Assembly (NCBI GenBank): GCA_036322835.1
Contig: AP027304.1
Span: forward strand, 3,472,001 to 3,536,000
Direction of reading: 5' to 3'
Length of the DNA stretch: 64,000 bases
Origin: Tenuifilaceae bacterium CYCD
GTDB taxonomy: Bacteria; Bacteroidota; Bacteroidia; Bacteroidales; Tenuifilaceae
Position numbers and translations under genes: made by a program. A model generated the notes under the pieces. The model was not told where the DNA came from and did not search any database. It was given only the letters and a program-made list of their open reading frames with translations. Of this stretch, positions 1-9,757 are shown piece by piece (the stretch's first letter is position 1; every line of letters starts with the position of its first letter).

Positions 1-2644
1 CTTTAAACGCCGATACATGCTGACCAAATACCCTTGCATTAAAAAGATTCCAGTACTGAAGCATTACAAAAACATTAAAAAAAACGGTTAACTCATAGCT
101 GCTCACCTCTCCATCATGTTTCATGTACTGGAGCATAGCAATTAGCACCGCAAAAAAGATAGCAGCGGTGTAAACAATCCCTCTTCTTATTGATTTTGAT
201 ATAATAAAATCATCGGGTTTACGGGGGTGCTGCCTCATAATCCCTGAGTGCGGGGGTTCAGTAGCAAGAGCCAATGCAGCAAAAGTGTCCATGATGAGAT
301 TAACCCATAGCATTTGCGTTACAGTTAATGGCAGAGTAATGCCAGTAAAAGGGCCTGTTAGCACAATTGCAACAGCCAATAGATTTATTGTGAGCTGGAA
401 AAACAAAAATTTCTGAATATTATGGAATAAGGTTCTTCCCCAACGAACAGCATTTACAATACTAGCAAATGAATCATCGAGCAGTATAATATCGCTGGCT
501 TCCTTGGCAACCTGCGTTCCGGTTCCCATTGCCAAACCAACATTAGCTCGATTAAGCGAAGGGGCATCGTTGGTGCCATCGCCTGTAACAGCTACGACCT
601 GACCTCTTTCCTGTAACAAACGTACCAACTTTAACTTATCCGAAGGACGTGCTCTGTACATGATTTTTAAATCCCCTATAATTGTTGAAGCCACAGAGTC
701 TTCCAGCGCCTCGAATTCAGGACCAGAGATAACCCTATGGTTTGAACTGTCGGATAAAATTCCTATTTGCCTTCCGATTGAAGAAGCTGTTACAACATTA
801 TCGCCAGTGATCATCTTTACATCGATTCCTGCAGTATGGCAACTCGTTACGGCATGAGCAACATCGTCGCGTACAGGATCGGCAATGCCTACAAATCCAA
901 CAAAATTTAACTGCGAGGGCGTTTGGTCTTTATCATAATTATCGGAATCTAATTCTCTATATGCAAAGGCAATAGCACGCAAAGCCTTGCTTTGATACTC
1001 CTCTATAATCTGCTGCGACAACTTTAAAACTGATTCGCTGGTATTGGACATCGACAAAACAATTTCAGGAGCTCCTTTTACAAGTAAAAACCTCTTGTTT
1101 TTGCTATCAACACCTATTGTAAACATATACTTCTTTTCCGAGGAAAAGGGTAATTGAAATTCAATTTTAAAACTCTCCCTTAAGTCCCGGTAATTTATAT
1201 CATTCTTATTCAACCAAAGAAGCAATGCTGCATCGGTTGGATTCCCGACAGTTTTTGTTTTCTCCTCACTAAAATCAAGGTGAGCTGAAGAATTCACAGC
1301 CATTGAATACTTTAAAACATCGGACTCGACACCATCTGACTTAATATCTGGGTTGTTAATGAAGTACCATTCCAAAACAGTCATCTGATTTTGGGTTAGA
1401 GTTCCTGTTTTATCGGTACAAATTACAGTTGCAGCCCCCATCGTTTCGGTTGCTTGCATTCTTCGTACCAAATTATTGGCCGCGGTCATCTTCCGCATGC
1501 TGTAAGCAAGGCTAAGCGTAACACTCATAGCAAGTCCTTCGGGAACAGCCACAACTATTAGGGTCATTGAAACCATAAAGTAGTTAAGCAAACTACTCAA
1601 AACATCTACCGAAAACCAATTCTGGGCAAGCAAAAAGTCAACCCCGATGAACGAACCAATAATTGCAGAAACGCCTAAAACTAAAGCTCCAATAATTGCG
1701 GATATAAGCATGGCATTCATCTTAACCATCTCAAACACATCAGGTATACGCAACTTCAAGCCCGAAGATTTTAGTAAATAATTTATGGATGGCAACCAGA
1801 ACTTGGCCAACAAACCAACAATAGTTATCACAATAGTTCCAAAAACAAACTTTTGATGAGAATCCAAGGCTAAGTCCGCCCTCGAAATATCAACAAAAGC
1901 AAGTATTGCAAATATCAAAATAGCCAGTAAAAATGCGGATGAACTAATAAAATCGCTTAATCTATGGAGTTGAATGGTTAATGGCGTTGGCGTATCAATA
2001 TTGATAGTTGCCTCTTGAGCAGTAGCACCAATCTCGGTTTTATCGCCAACAGCTGTGGTCTCAAATATACCGTTTCCTTCAACCACCACGGTACTCTTGT
2101 AAACCTGGTTTATTGGATAAGTATGGCTACCATCATCAGCCGACACATCATGACTTTTAGAAGCAACGGGCTCTCCGGTTAACGATGATTCGTTTACCGA
2201 AAGAGAAACCGAATCAAGCAGAATCCCATCGCTAGGGATTTCGTCCCCCCTATCAAGAATCACAATATCGCCAACCACGATCTCGCGCTTAGGAATGTTG
2301 GTAACATTTCTATCACGAATCACCTTTACAGGCATATCGTCATTTACCTGATTGAGAATATCAAACTCCTTCCCTGCTCTATACTCATTAATAAACGACA
2401 TAAAGGTTGCTAGAAATATTGCTAAAACAATTCCAACGCCCTCCAAATAGTGCCCATTAAATATTCCTACAGCAATAGCTATGGTTGCTGCAATGGAAAG
2501 TATTCGAATTATAGGATCATTAAATTTCTCTAACAACAGTTTCCACCATGGATCACGTGGTGGAGGAGTTAAAATATTCTCACCATGTAACGTTCTACTT
2601 TCAATAACCTGCTCGGCAGATAAACCTTTAAATTTAGTATCCAT
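1..2644 (-). CDS. Cation-translocating P-type ATPase, PMCA-like Ca2+ pump (3' end cut by window edge)
   Basis: The reading frame runs from an ATG at 2644 to the first base of the window with no stop, giving about 881 residues. It carries the phosphorylation motif DKTGTLT (about 1399-1430), the hinge motif TGDGTNDAP (about 560-590), the M4 motif PEGLAMSV, an N-terminal cation-ATPase domain and an SLTGEP actuator motif. In this family ATP hydrolysis through an aspartyl phosphate drives export of Ca2+ or a related cation. The last transmembrane helices lie outside the window. The PEGL form fits PMCA-type pumps better than Na+/K+ pumps. The exact cation is an inference. Confidence 0.9.
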   Translation of the reverse strand, partial: MDTKFKGLSAEQVIESRTLHGENILTPPPRDPWWKLLLEKFNDPIIRILSIAATIAIAVGIFNGHYLEGVGIVLAIFLATFMSFINEYRAGKEFDILNQVNDDMPVKVIRDRNVTNIPKREIVVGDIVILDRGDEIPSDGILLDSVSLSVNESSLTGEPVASKSHDVSADDGSHTYPINQVYKSTVVVEGNGIFETTAVGDKTEIGATAQEATINIDTPTPLTIQLHRLSDFISSSAFLLAILIFAILAFVDISRADLALDSHQKFVFGTIVITIVGLLAKFWLPSINYLLKSSGLKLRIPDVFEMVKMNAMLISAIIGALVLGVSAIIGSFIGVDFLLAQNWFSVDVLSSLLNYFMVSMTLIVVAVPEGLAMSVTLSLAYSMRKMTAANNLVRRMQATETMGAATVICTDKTGTLTQNQMTVLEWYFINNPDIKSDGVESDVLKYSMAVNSSAHLDFSEEKTKTVGNPTDAALLLWLNKNDINYRDLRESFKIEFQLPFSSEKKYMFTIGVDSKNKRFLLVKGAPEIVLSMSNTSESVLKLSQQIIEEYQSKALRAIAFAYRELDSDNYDKDQTPSQLNFVGFVGIADPVRDDVAHAVTSCHTAGIDVKMITGDNVVTASSIGRQIGILSDSSNHRVISGPEFEALEDSVASTIIGDLKIMYRARPSDKLKLVRLLQERGQVVAVTGDGTNDAPSLNRANVGLAMGTGTQVAKEASDIILLDDSFASIVNAVRWGRTLFHNIQKFLFFQLTINLLAVAIVLTGPFTGITLPLTVTQMLWVNLIMDTFAALALATEPPHSGIMRQHPRKPDDFIISKSIRRGIVYTAAIFFAVLIAMLQYMKHDGEVSSYELTVFFNVFVMLQYWNLFNARVFGQHVSAFK

Positions 2645-2729
2645 AATCAAATTTTAATTTGCACTCAAAAATAACTCAAAAAAACATAAGTAATTTATAT
2701 TTGAAAGCATATAACATATTGGTAAATAT

Positions 2730-2765
2730 TTTGGTTGCTTAAAATGATAAAAAAATGTAGGTTTG
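2730..2765 (+). promoter_or_regulatory. Bacteroidota-type promoter for yebC
   Basis: TAGGTTTG at 2758-2765 matches the -7 consensus TAnnTTTG. TTTG/GTTG sequence at 2730-2737 provides a -33 element about 20-24 bases upstream. The yebC start codon follows 32 bases after the -7 box. Confidence 0.5.
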
Positions 2766-2797
2766 CAGTCAAAATATAGTACTAAAAAACACACAAT

Positions 2798-3511
2798 ATG
2801 GGAAGAGCGTTTGAATATAGAAAAGCCCGTAAAATGAAACGTTGGGGCAATATGGCCCGCGTATTTACTCGACTTGGAAAAGAGATAACCATGGCAGCCA
2901 AAGCCGGTGCCGATCCTGAAACAAACCCAAAACTTCGACTTTTAATTCAAAATGCGAAGTCGGAGAACATGCCCAAGGAAAATGTTGAAAGAGCCATTAA
3001 ACGTGCAACGGAAAAGGATCAAAAAGACTATAAAGATGTTGTTTACGAGGGATATGGACCTTATGGGATTGCTGTTTTAGTTGAAACCGCCACCGACAAC
3101 CCAACCAGAACGGTTGCAAATGTTCGCAGCTACTTTAATAAATTTGGAGGATCTTTAGGGACAACTGGAATGCTCGATTTTCTATTCGAACGCAAATGCT
3201 CGTTTAGAGTTGAAATGAAACAGGGCATTTCGCTGGAAGAAATGGAACTAGAACTCATAGACTTTGATGTTGAAGAAGTATTTGCAGAGGAAAATAACAT
3301 CATGATTTTTGCAGATTTCACTCAATTTGGACCAATTCAACGGTATCTTGAGGAAAAAGGTTTGAACATATTAAACTTCCAATTCGAGAGAATTCCCAAC
3401 GATACAAAACAACTCACCCCCGAACAGCAAGCCGAAGTTGAGAAATTGATTGAGAAAATTGAAGAGGACGAAGACGTTACAAACGTTTTCCATAATATGA
3501 TAGTTGAATAG
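2798..3511 (+). CDS. yebC: YebC/PmpR-family protein
   Basis: The 237-residue product is the usual length for the family and opens with the typical MGRAFEYRKARKMKRW segment, followed by the conserved block covering K..K.....P..N.ERAI (residues 45-70). Family members are DNA-binding transcriptional regulators, or in some species ribosome-associated factors that relieve stalling. The gene stands alone, with its own promoter upstream and a strong hairpin terminator 22 bases after the stop. Confidence 0.93.
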   Translation: MGRAFEYRKARKMKRWGNMARVFTRLGKEITMAAKAGADPETNPKLRLLIQNAKSENMPKENVERAIKRATEKDQKDYKDVVYEGYGPYGIAVLVETATDNPTRTVANVRSYFNKFGGSLGTTGMLDFLFERKCSFRVEMKQGISLEEMELELIDFDVEEVFAEENNIMIFADFTQFGPIQRYLEEKGLNILNFQFERIPNDTKQLTPEQQAEVEKLIEKIEEDEDVTNVFHNMIVE

Positions 3512-3532
3512 TATAACATTATGCATAAAAAG

Positions 3533-3559
3533 AAGGTCGCTGAAAATCAGCGACCTTTT
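3533..3559. terminator. Bidirectional intrinsic terminator
   Basis: A perfect 11-bp stem (AAGGTCGCTGA / TCAGCGACCTT) with a 3-nt loop is flanked by A- and T-runs. It lies between the converging yebC and universal stress genes and can serve both. Confidence 0.85.
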
Positions 3560-3575
3560 GTTATTTATTAAGTAT

Positions 3576-4679
3576 CTATTCATGGAAGAGCAATACCGGA
3601 ACATCGGATTGATAAAGCATTTTTTTAGACAAAGAGGGATTAAATAGTTTAAATATTAGGCTCCTTTTAATTGTTGTCAAGGCAACCAGGTTGATGCCCT
3701 TTTCTTTTATAACATCAATGAACGCCTTAGACATATCCTTGCCCTCAACTACACTACACTCCACCTGCATGGATGGATTTATAACCTTAAAATAATCCTT
3801 AAGTGAGGAACTCTGTGCCTTCATTGCCGAACTTTCAGGTTTATCCGAGACATGAACGCAATAGAGTTTAATATTGAATGGCGAAACTATTCGTAAAAGT
3901 TTTCGAATAGACACATAGTCACTTTCATCAAAATTAGTTGCATACAGGACATTTTTAACCTCATCAACTCCTTTAAGAACGGCCTTTTCTGGAATAACGA
4001 GTAACGGTATATGGGTTTCTTCAGAAACCTCATTTGCAACACTACCAACAAGTTCTGTACTTCTAAATCCCTCGCCTTTAGTACCCATGACAATGATTCC
4101 TGGTTTATACTTTTGGCTGGTCTCAACTATTCCGTATGCTGCATACCCTTCGCGAAGAGTATATCCAATAGGAACTTTCTCGGCTCCAACTTCTTTTGCA
4201 AATTCCACTATATCGGCATGGAACTTTGCTAATTTTTCCTTTGCTGTTTTATGGAGTAGATTATAATTCATATCAAAATCTATTTGGATACTTGCCACAT
4301 CAGTAAAAGGAATCATGTCGACTACAGGTGAGTTAAAAACATGTAGCAGCTTTATCTCGGAATCAGATTTTGCGGCCAACAAAACTGCAAATCGAGCGGC
4401 ATTTTGTGAGGGAAGTGAAAAATCAACAGGCACAAGAATTTTACGGAGTTGAAGCCCCAACTTTTTGGCTTCATCGGAATGATGCTTCTGGGTAAGCAAC
4501 TTTAGGGCCTTCTCAGCATCACTCTCACGTATTTGCACTTTAACGCCCTCCGAAACCGCACCCTGAAGGATATTTACATTTTTAAGGAAACATTCCACAC
4601 CGTTTGACTCTAGGTATGCTTTAAGAACTAACGCCTTAGAGTAACCCTCAATGGCAATATCAATTAGTTTTTCTTCCAT
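3576..4679 (-). CDS. Universal stress protein with N-terminal DUF2007-like domain and two UspA domains
   Basis: The 367 residues read as three parts: about 1-65 resembles DUF2007 (a putative signal-transducing domain), 78-232 is a UspA domain, and 243-367 is a second one. The first UspA has the ATP-binding pattern G-x2-G-x9-G-S at residues 199-213. The second lacks it, so it is probably non-nucleotide-binding. Tandem UspA proteins usually act as cytoplasmic stress sensors. The DUF2007 cap is unusual. The gene is monocistronic, with the terminator at 3533-3559 just beyond its stop. Confidence 0.85.
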   Translation of the reverse strand: MEEKLIDIAIEGYSKALVLKAYLESNGVECFLKNVNILQGAVSEGVKVQIRESDAEKALKLLTQKHHSDEAKKLGLQLRKILVPVDFSLPSQNAARFAVLLAAKSDSEIKLLHVFNSPVVDMIPFTDVASIQIDFDMNYNLLHKTAKEKLAKFHADIVEFAKEVGAEKVPIGYTLREGYAAYGIVETSQKYKPGIIVMGTKGEGFRSTELVGSVANEVSEETHIPLLVIPEKAVLKGVDEVKNVLYATNFDESDYVSIRKLLRIVSPFNIKLYCVHVSDKPESSAMKAQSSSLKDYFKVINPSMQVECSVVEGKDMSKAFIDVIKEKGINLVALTTIKRSLIFKLFNPSLSKKMLYQSDVPVLLFHE

Positions 4680-4742
4680 AACTCAAGCATTTTATCGTAA
4701 GTTACGGAATTAAGAGTGAAAAGTCAATTCCAAAAATAAAAA

Positions 4743-4766
4743 AACCGCTCATTTTTATGAGCGGTT
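4743..4766 (-). terminator. Intrinsic terminator of the 4787-5860 lipoprotein gene
   Basis: A 10-bp stem AACCGCTCAT / ATGAGCGGTT with a 4-nt loop is followed, on the minus strand, by a run of Ts. Confidence 0.75.
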
Positions 4767-4786
4767 AAAATATGTTGATTCAAACT

Positions 4787-5860
4787 TTAAATTTCATCAT
4801 ATAATTCGCGGTAGAAATCATCAAATATTCCGCCTAATTGCGGCAATGCTGTTTCAATCGCTACTTGTGTGCCATCGGTATAAACAAAATATAAATTCCA
4901 CCTTTGATCAGTCGAATTATAAACTTGTACAAAATCACCTATTTTAGCTCCTCCTGTTGTGTAAAGCGACATTTTAACGTAATCATTACGATCCAAGGTG
5001 CCTATATTTTGAAGTTCATCGCTATTCAAATCAATTTTCAGTCTAAACTCTAACGATGCAACTGTCATATTAGCCTCAATGACAACGTCTTCTTGTGTCA
5101 TAGTAATTTTTGCATTTACCTTATAAACCACATCGCCATCTTTCTTTAACGTTGATGTTGAAGCAAATACATAAGAAGATGAAGATTCAGATGCAGACTC
5201 GGTGAAGCTCATTTCAAATTTTCCGAACTCAACATTCATTGATGCTGACATTTTTGTATCGCTAACACTTGCAGAAAGACCGAAAGAGAGCACGGTGTTA
5301 CTATTTACCTTAATTGTTCCCTTAAATCCTATAGATGATAGACCAAATTTAATATCATAGTATCTAAGGGTTGCATTATTGGTTGTATTACCACTTGGGT
5401 ATGGGAAGTTTAGCACTATTTCATCCGAAGGCGATGCAGATGTTTTTACAAATTCACCATTCGTCAAATCCCAAGTACCAGTATAATAAGTATAATCATC
5501 AAGATCCATTAAAGCATAAATAAAATCAAAATTAAAGTTAATATCGCCCGTTTCTTTACATTTAAGAGTTTCGGCTATTTTGGCTTTCAATTTTGCAATA
5601 TCGTACTTAGAACTTTTTAAAAGGCTTGCCGACTTGGAGTACTCAAAAGGTAAATACATATCATCCAATTGAGCCTGTACCTTATAGCCCTCATCCGTAG
5701 CAATTTCGTTGCTTACAGCAACGAATTCTCCCTCCGATTCATCAATAGCAACTTCAGCTTTTTCTTTGTTTAATGGACTTGGATCATCGTCTTCACATGA
5801 ATAAAAACCGATTAAACCTACTGCCAAGATTAAACTGAAAAGAAACGATTTAGTTTTCAT
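4787..5860 (-). CDS. Hypothetical lipoprotein
   Basis: A 357-residue protein of unknown function. It starts with a lipoprotein signal peptide: a hydrophobic stretch ending in the lipobox GFYSC, then an acidic EDDD segment that in Bacteroidota favours export of lipoproteins to the surface. The rest is rich in Ser/Thr and alternating beta-like segments, with no motif I recognise. It is monocistronic with its own terminator. Confidence 0.75.
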   Translation of the reverse strand: MKTKSFLFSLILAVGLIGFYSCEDDDPSPLNKEKAEVAIDESEGEFVAVSNEIATDEGYKVQAQLDDMYLPFEYSKSASLLKSSKYDIAKLKAKIAETLKCKETGDINFNFDFIYALMDLDDYTYYTGTWDLTNGEFVKTSASPSDEIVLNFPYPSGNTTNNATLRYYDIKFGLSSIGFKGTIKVNSNTVLSFGLSASVSDTKMSASMNVEFGKFEMSFTESASESSSSYVFASTSTLKKDGDVVYKVNAKITMTQEDVVIEANMTVASLEFRLKIDLNSDELQNIGTLDRNDYVKMSLYTTGGAKIGDFVQVYNSTDQRWNLYFVYTDGTQVAIETALPQLGGIFDDFYRELYDEI

Positions 5861-6019
5861 AGAAATTAAGTTTTAGTTAAACATTTTATATTAGTAAACA
5901 GAATCATCATTTCCAAAAAATATACCAAAAAATTAAGTATCAATAGCGAATACAAATTATTAAATAATCACCATGTTTCCAAAAACAATTCATAATATTT
6001 AGGATTATTGTACAAATAC

Positions 6020-6052
6020 TTGGCAATAACCCAAAATGATTTTTTATTTTTG
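6020..6052 (+). promoter_or_regulatory. Promoter of the C69 peptidase gene
   Basis: TATTTTTG at 6045-6052 matches TAnnTTTG, and TTGG at 6020-6023 is a near -33 element with a 21-base spacer. The start codon is 32 bases downstream of the -7 box. Confidence 0.5.
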
Positions 6053-6083
6053 TCGAAATCGATTTAAACCAGACCCTTAAACT

Positions 6084-7817
6084 ATGATAAAAAAAATTCT
6101 ACTTCCAACAATAATGTCATTAGGATTGCTATCAAACCACTCCATGGGATGCACAAACTACCTTGTTACCAAGGGTGCCAGTACAGATGGCTCCACAATG
6201 ATTAGCTACGCAGCGGATTCACATATTCGTTACGGAGAACTTTACTTTAGGCCCAGAGGTACTTGGCCCGCTGGATCAATGATAACACTTTACGATAGAG
6301 GGACCAATAAGCCATTAGGGCAAATATCTCAGCCTACAGAAACCTACCAAGTAATTGGCTTTATGAATGAGCACCAAGTAGCCATGGGAGAAACTACATT
6401 CGAGGGAATCGAGAAACTTGTTGATTCAACGGCAATTGTTGATTATGGAAGTTTAATGTTCCTAGCCCTACAGCGTTCAAAAACTGCTCGCAAAGCAATT
6501 AGGGTTATTGCCGAATTGGTGGAAAAGTATGGTTATGCTAGTACTGGCGAATCATTCTCAATTGGCGACCCTAACGAAGTGTGGATCATGGAAATCATCG
6601 CAAAACGAACCAATCTTAAGTACGACAAAAAATCTAAACAGTATATAAATGTAGATAAAGGGGCACTTTGGGTAGCCGTTCGAATTCCTGATGGATGCGT
6701 TTCTTCTCATGCCAACCAAGCTCGCATTCAAACATTTCCATTGGAAAACCTAAAAAATTCAATTTCAAGTAAAAACATCAATCTATTAGACAAACCAGAA
6801 GTTGAAGTAGTATACTCTTATGATGTTATTAGCTACGCAAAGGAGCATGGATACTATCAGGGAGAAGATAAAGATTTTAGCTTTAGCGATGTATATAACC
6901 CCATAACATTTGACGGTGCTCGATTTTGCGATGCTAGAGTTTGGGCATTCTTCAACCATGTTAACGGAGATATGGGTAAATACTGGGACTACGCTAAAGG
7001 CGAAAATCTCAAAAATCGTATGCCGCTTTACATAAAACCGGACAGAAAGCTCACCCCTCAGGACTTACAATCGTTCAAACGCGATCATCTTGAAGGAACA
7101 GAACTAGATATGAGCAAAGACGCTGGAGCAGGACCAAGTAAATTACCATATCGATGGAGACCCTTAGATTGGGAAGTAGACGGAAAAACATACTTCCACG
7201 AAAGAACCACCGCAACGCAGCAAACAGGCTTCTCTTTTGTTGCCCAAATGAGAAGTTGGCTACCAAATCCAATAGGAGGTATATTCTGGTTTGGAGTTGA
7301 TGATGCAGCCTCTACGGTTTATGTTCCAATATATTGTGGCATATCTCGAGTACCAGAATCGTATGCCGAGGGCAATGGCGATATGCTAACGTACTCACCA
7401 ACATCTGCATTTTGGATATTCAATAGAGTTGCTCATTTTGCTTACTACCGCTATGATGTAATAATGGAAGATATTAAAAAGTTACAAGCTGAATTAGAAA
7501 ATAAATTTGCAAAATATACCCCCGCCATAGATGCAGCAGCATTAAAACTATGGGAAACTGACCAGAATTTAGCTATTGATTTCTTAACGGATTATTCGGT
7601 TAATACGGCTAATGCAACAGTAGAACGCTGGGGAGATTTAAGCAATTGGCTTTTAGTTAAGTACATTGATGGAAATGTAAAAAAAGAAAAAAATGGAGAG
7701 TTTATTCGTAATCCATGGGGATACCCTGTTAGCCCTTCTCAGCCAGGATATAATGAGCAATTTCTAAAAACTATAATAAATGAAACTGACAATAAGTTTT
7801 TAGAACCTAAAAAGTAG
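6084..7817 (+). CDS. Peptidase family C69 (PepD-like dipeptidase), exported
   Basis: The 577-residue product has a hydrophobic N-terminus ending at MGC, then C23-TNYLVTKGAS, the start of the N-terminal-nucleophile fold of family C69. Cys23 would be the nucleophile after removal of the leader. Family members cleave dipeptides and related amide bonds. Bacteroidota carry many secreted versions of about this length, while the classic Lactobacillus PepD is shorter (about 470). The gene has its own promoter and terminator, and the substrate is not predictable. Confidence 0.88.
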   Translation: MIKKILLPTIMSLGLLSNHSMGCTNYLVTKGASTDGSTMISYAADSHIRYGELYFRPRGTWPAGSMITLYDRGTNKPLGQISQPTETYQVIGFMNEHQVAMGETTFEGIEKLVDSTAIVDYGSLMFLALQRSKTARKAIRVIAELVEKYGYASTGESFSIGDPNEVWIMEIIAKRTNLKYDKKSKQYINVDKGALWVAVRIPDGCVSSHANQARIQTFPLENLKNSISSKNINLLDKPEVEVVYSYDVISYAKEHGYYQGEDKDFSFSDVYNPITFDGARFCDARVWAFFNHVNGDMGKYWDYAKGENLKNRMPLYIKPDRKLTPQDLQSFKRDHLEGTELDMSKDAGAGPSKLPYRWRPLDWEVDGKTYFHERTTATQQTGFSFVAQMRSWLPNPIGGIFWFGVDDAASTVYVPIYCGISRVPESYAEGNGDMLTYSPTSAFWIFNRVAHFAYYRYDVIMEDIKKLQAELENKFAKYTPAIDAAALKLWETDQNLAIDFLTDYSVNTANATVERWGDLSNWLLVKYIDGNVKKEKNGEFIRNPWGYPVSPSQPGYNEQFLKTIINETDNKFLEPKK

Positions 7818-7854
7818 AAATAATAAGATATTTTCAACTATTAATCACGTAGAG

Positions 7855-7884
7855 AAGGGGACATTTTCATCCCCTTTTCTTTTA
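7855..7884 (+). terminator. Intrinsic terminator after the C69 peptidase
   Basis: Stem AAGGGGA / TCCCCTT (7855-7861 and 7870-7876) followed by a T-rich run. It sits between two converging genes. Confidence 0.7.
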
Positions 7885-8442
7885 TACTACATCGTCAATT
7901 CCTATAACTCTAGCCCCATGTTTCTTCATCTCGTTTAAAGATATTATCTCATCGTTAAGATCAATATTAACTGCTTTCACAGCCTCTTTAACTACATCAA
8001 CACTAAAGCCGAGCTTAAGCGCATCGAGTACGGTATTCTTTACGCAGTAATCTGTAGCCAATCCCACAACTATAAGTTCCTCAATTCCTAAATCTCGGAG
8101 ATTTGAGAACAATCCGGTTCCTTGAAAACCTGAATAAGCCTCATCTTCTGCAGTGTTGGCTTTTGATACAAGAATAGATACCGAAGGAAAGTATAAATCA
8201 GGATGAAATTCAGCGCCCACGCTACCTGCAACACAATGCACTAGCCAAATTCCACCATTTTCCATGAATGAAATATGATTTACAGGATGCCAATCACGGG
8301 TGAAAACAACAGGCATTCCATCGCTTTCAAACCTTTTAATCAACCTATTTACAAGTTCAACTATTTGCTCAGCATCCTTAACTTCAAGGGCCCCACCTGA
8401 GCAAAAATCGTTCTGAATATCAACTACTATCAATGCTTTCAT
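7882..8442 (-). CDS. pncA: Nicotinamidase (isochorismatase fold)
   Basis: This 186-residue cytoplasmic enzyme should hydrolyse nicotinamide to nicotinate. The catalytic triad is visible as D8 (VVDIQNDF), K94 and C133 (ATDYCVKNT), and the metal ligands as D50, H52 and H56 (RDWHPVNH). The gene lies 10 bases after a nicotinate phosphoribosyltransferase gene on the same strand, so the pair carries out nicotinamide salvage to NaMN, which makes the nicotinamidase call stronger than a generic isochorismatase call. Confidence 0.93.
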   Translation of the reverse strand: MKALIVVDIQNDFCSGGALEVKDAEQIVELVNRLIKRFESDGMPVVFTRDWHPVNHISFMENGGIWLVHCVAGSVGAEFHPDLYFPSVSILVSKANTAEDEAYSGFQGTGLFSNLRDLGIEELIVVGLATDYCVKNTVLDALKLGFSVDVVKEAVKAVNIDLNDEIISLNEMKKHGARVIGIDDVV

Positions 8443-8452
8443 CGTATTCTTT

Positions 8453-9670
8453 TTAAATAAAGTTGATTATTCGTTCAAACCTAGAATTTGGAATAAACCG
8501 TCGTCCCACTTTTGATATTTGCTTTCCGTCTACCTCTACAATATCGGCAGTAAAATCGTAACTACCCTGCATCAAGTAACTCCCAACACCATAAGCATCA
8601 ACCGGAACAACCATTTGCTCAAATTGAGAAATCCTCTCGGGATTAAATCCCCCCGAAACTACGATCTTAACGTTACTAAATCCCTCTGAATCCAAGGACT
8701 TTCGCACTAGTTCAACCAATTTAGGATTTACTCCTGTAGGGCGAAATGTTCCCATCTTCTGAAAAACCTCTTTGTCGACCAAGTTCTCCGAAGTATCGAG
8801 CCTTACACCCCAAAGTTTATCGCCTAAGGCTCTTGCGCAGGCTAGTGATGTATTTACGCAATCATTGTCGAAATCAACCAAGGCGATTAACGGTGCATTC
8901 GAGTATGTCTCTCCAAATAGTTTTACAGCAGTTACAGTATCGCCTCCTACTGCAGCAATAAGTGCATGAGGTATTGTACCCGAGGCATTAGCCCCCCACC
9001 ACTCACCCTGGGCATCGGTAGATATTCCAGAAGCACCTCCAATGTACGCAGCATAACCGTCCCCACCCTGAACCGCCCAATGATCGAAACGTGCAGGAAA
9101 GTAAAGGACTGTTTTGCCCCTGGCAGCATTAACTACTTGCCGAACATTAGTTGCAATTTTTGTTCTTCGAGCCAATATGCCCAAATAAATTGTTTCCAAA
9201 TGAGCGAATTGAGAGGCAATCCCTTTAATATGCATAATCGATTCGTAAGGGCTTACGGTATCGCCATCCCACAAAGTATCGATTTTTAATTCATTAAAAC
9301 CATCTACCCAAAGATTATCCAACTCTTGCGAAACGGATGTTTTATCCTTCTCTATTATTAAATATTTTGCCTTATTCGTTAAGAAATATTGTCGAGCCTG
9401 TCGTTTTAATTCTATCAATCTATCGAATAGTTTATAGGCCTTAGAATAATCGGAATACCTTCCGCTAGCAACCTTCAAAACCGAAATGGCCTCATCTACG
9501 CCGCAAAGCACAGCATCCTTCTTCTGAAATACCTGCATGGTAACGCTTGGGCTCAAGTTGTGGGATTCAAGAACTATTTTTTCGCGCCAAAAATAGATAT
9601 CGCTTCGATAACCTCGTCGGAGTTCCTGAACTGGCAAATCGAATGTTATACTCGGTAATCTCTGCTTCAT
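8453..9670 (-). CDS. pncB: Nicotinate phosphoribosyltransferase
   Basis: The 405-residue protein should convert nicotinate and PRPP to nicotinate mononucleotide. It shows the type II PRTase-fold elements of the family: GYRSDIYF near the N-terminus, FPARFDHW..QGGDGYAAY in the middle, VDFDNDC, GVRLDTSENL and VVSGGFNPERI. It is first in a two-gene operon with pncA. The start ATG is preceded by the terminator of the next gene upstream. Confidence 0.93.
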   Translation of the reverse strand: MKQRLPSITFDLPVQELRRGYRSDIYFWREKIVLESHNLSPSVTMQVFQKKDAVLCGVDEAISVLKVASGRYSDYSKAYKLFDRLIELKRQARQYFLTNKAKYLIIEKDKTSVSQELDNLWVDGFNELKIDTLWDGDTVSPYESIMHIKGIASQFAHLETIYLGILARRTKIATNVRQVVNAARGKTVLYFPARFDHWAVQGGDGYAAYIGGASGISTDAQGEWWGANASGTIPHALIAAVGGDTVTAVKLFGETYSNAPLIALVDFDNDCVNTSLACARALGDKLWGVRLDTSENLVDKEVFQKMGTFRPTGVNPKLVELVRKSLDSEGFSNVKIVVSGGFNPERISQFEQMVVPVDAYGVGSYLMQGSYDFTADIVEVDGKQISKVGRRFIPNSRFERIINFI

Positions 9671-9695
9671 GGGATTGGTCTTTTAGTAAATGTAT

Positions 9696-9733
9696 TAAAA
9701 AAGGGGATGTATGTCAATAGACAAATATCCCCT
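9696..9733 (-). terminator. Intrinsic terminator of the 9758-10201 DUF1573 gene
   Basis: On the minus strand, AGGGGATATTTGTC pairs with GACATACATCCCCT across a short loop and is followed by six Ts. Confidence 0.75.
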
Positions 9734-9757
9734 ACATACCACTTATACAGTGATAAT

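Noticed and set aside
660-857. Plus-strand open frame inside the P-type ATPase
   Set aside because: It is antisense to a strongly conserved coding sequence and has no independent signal.
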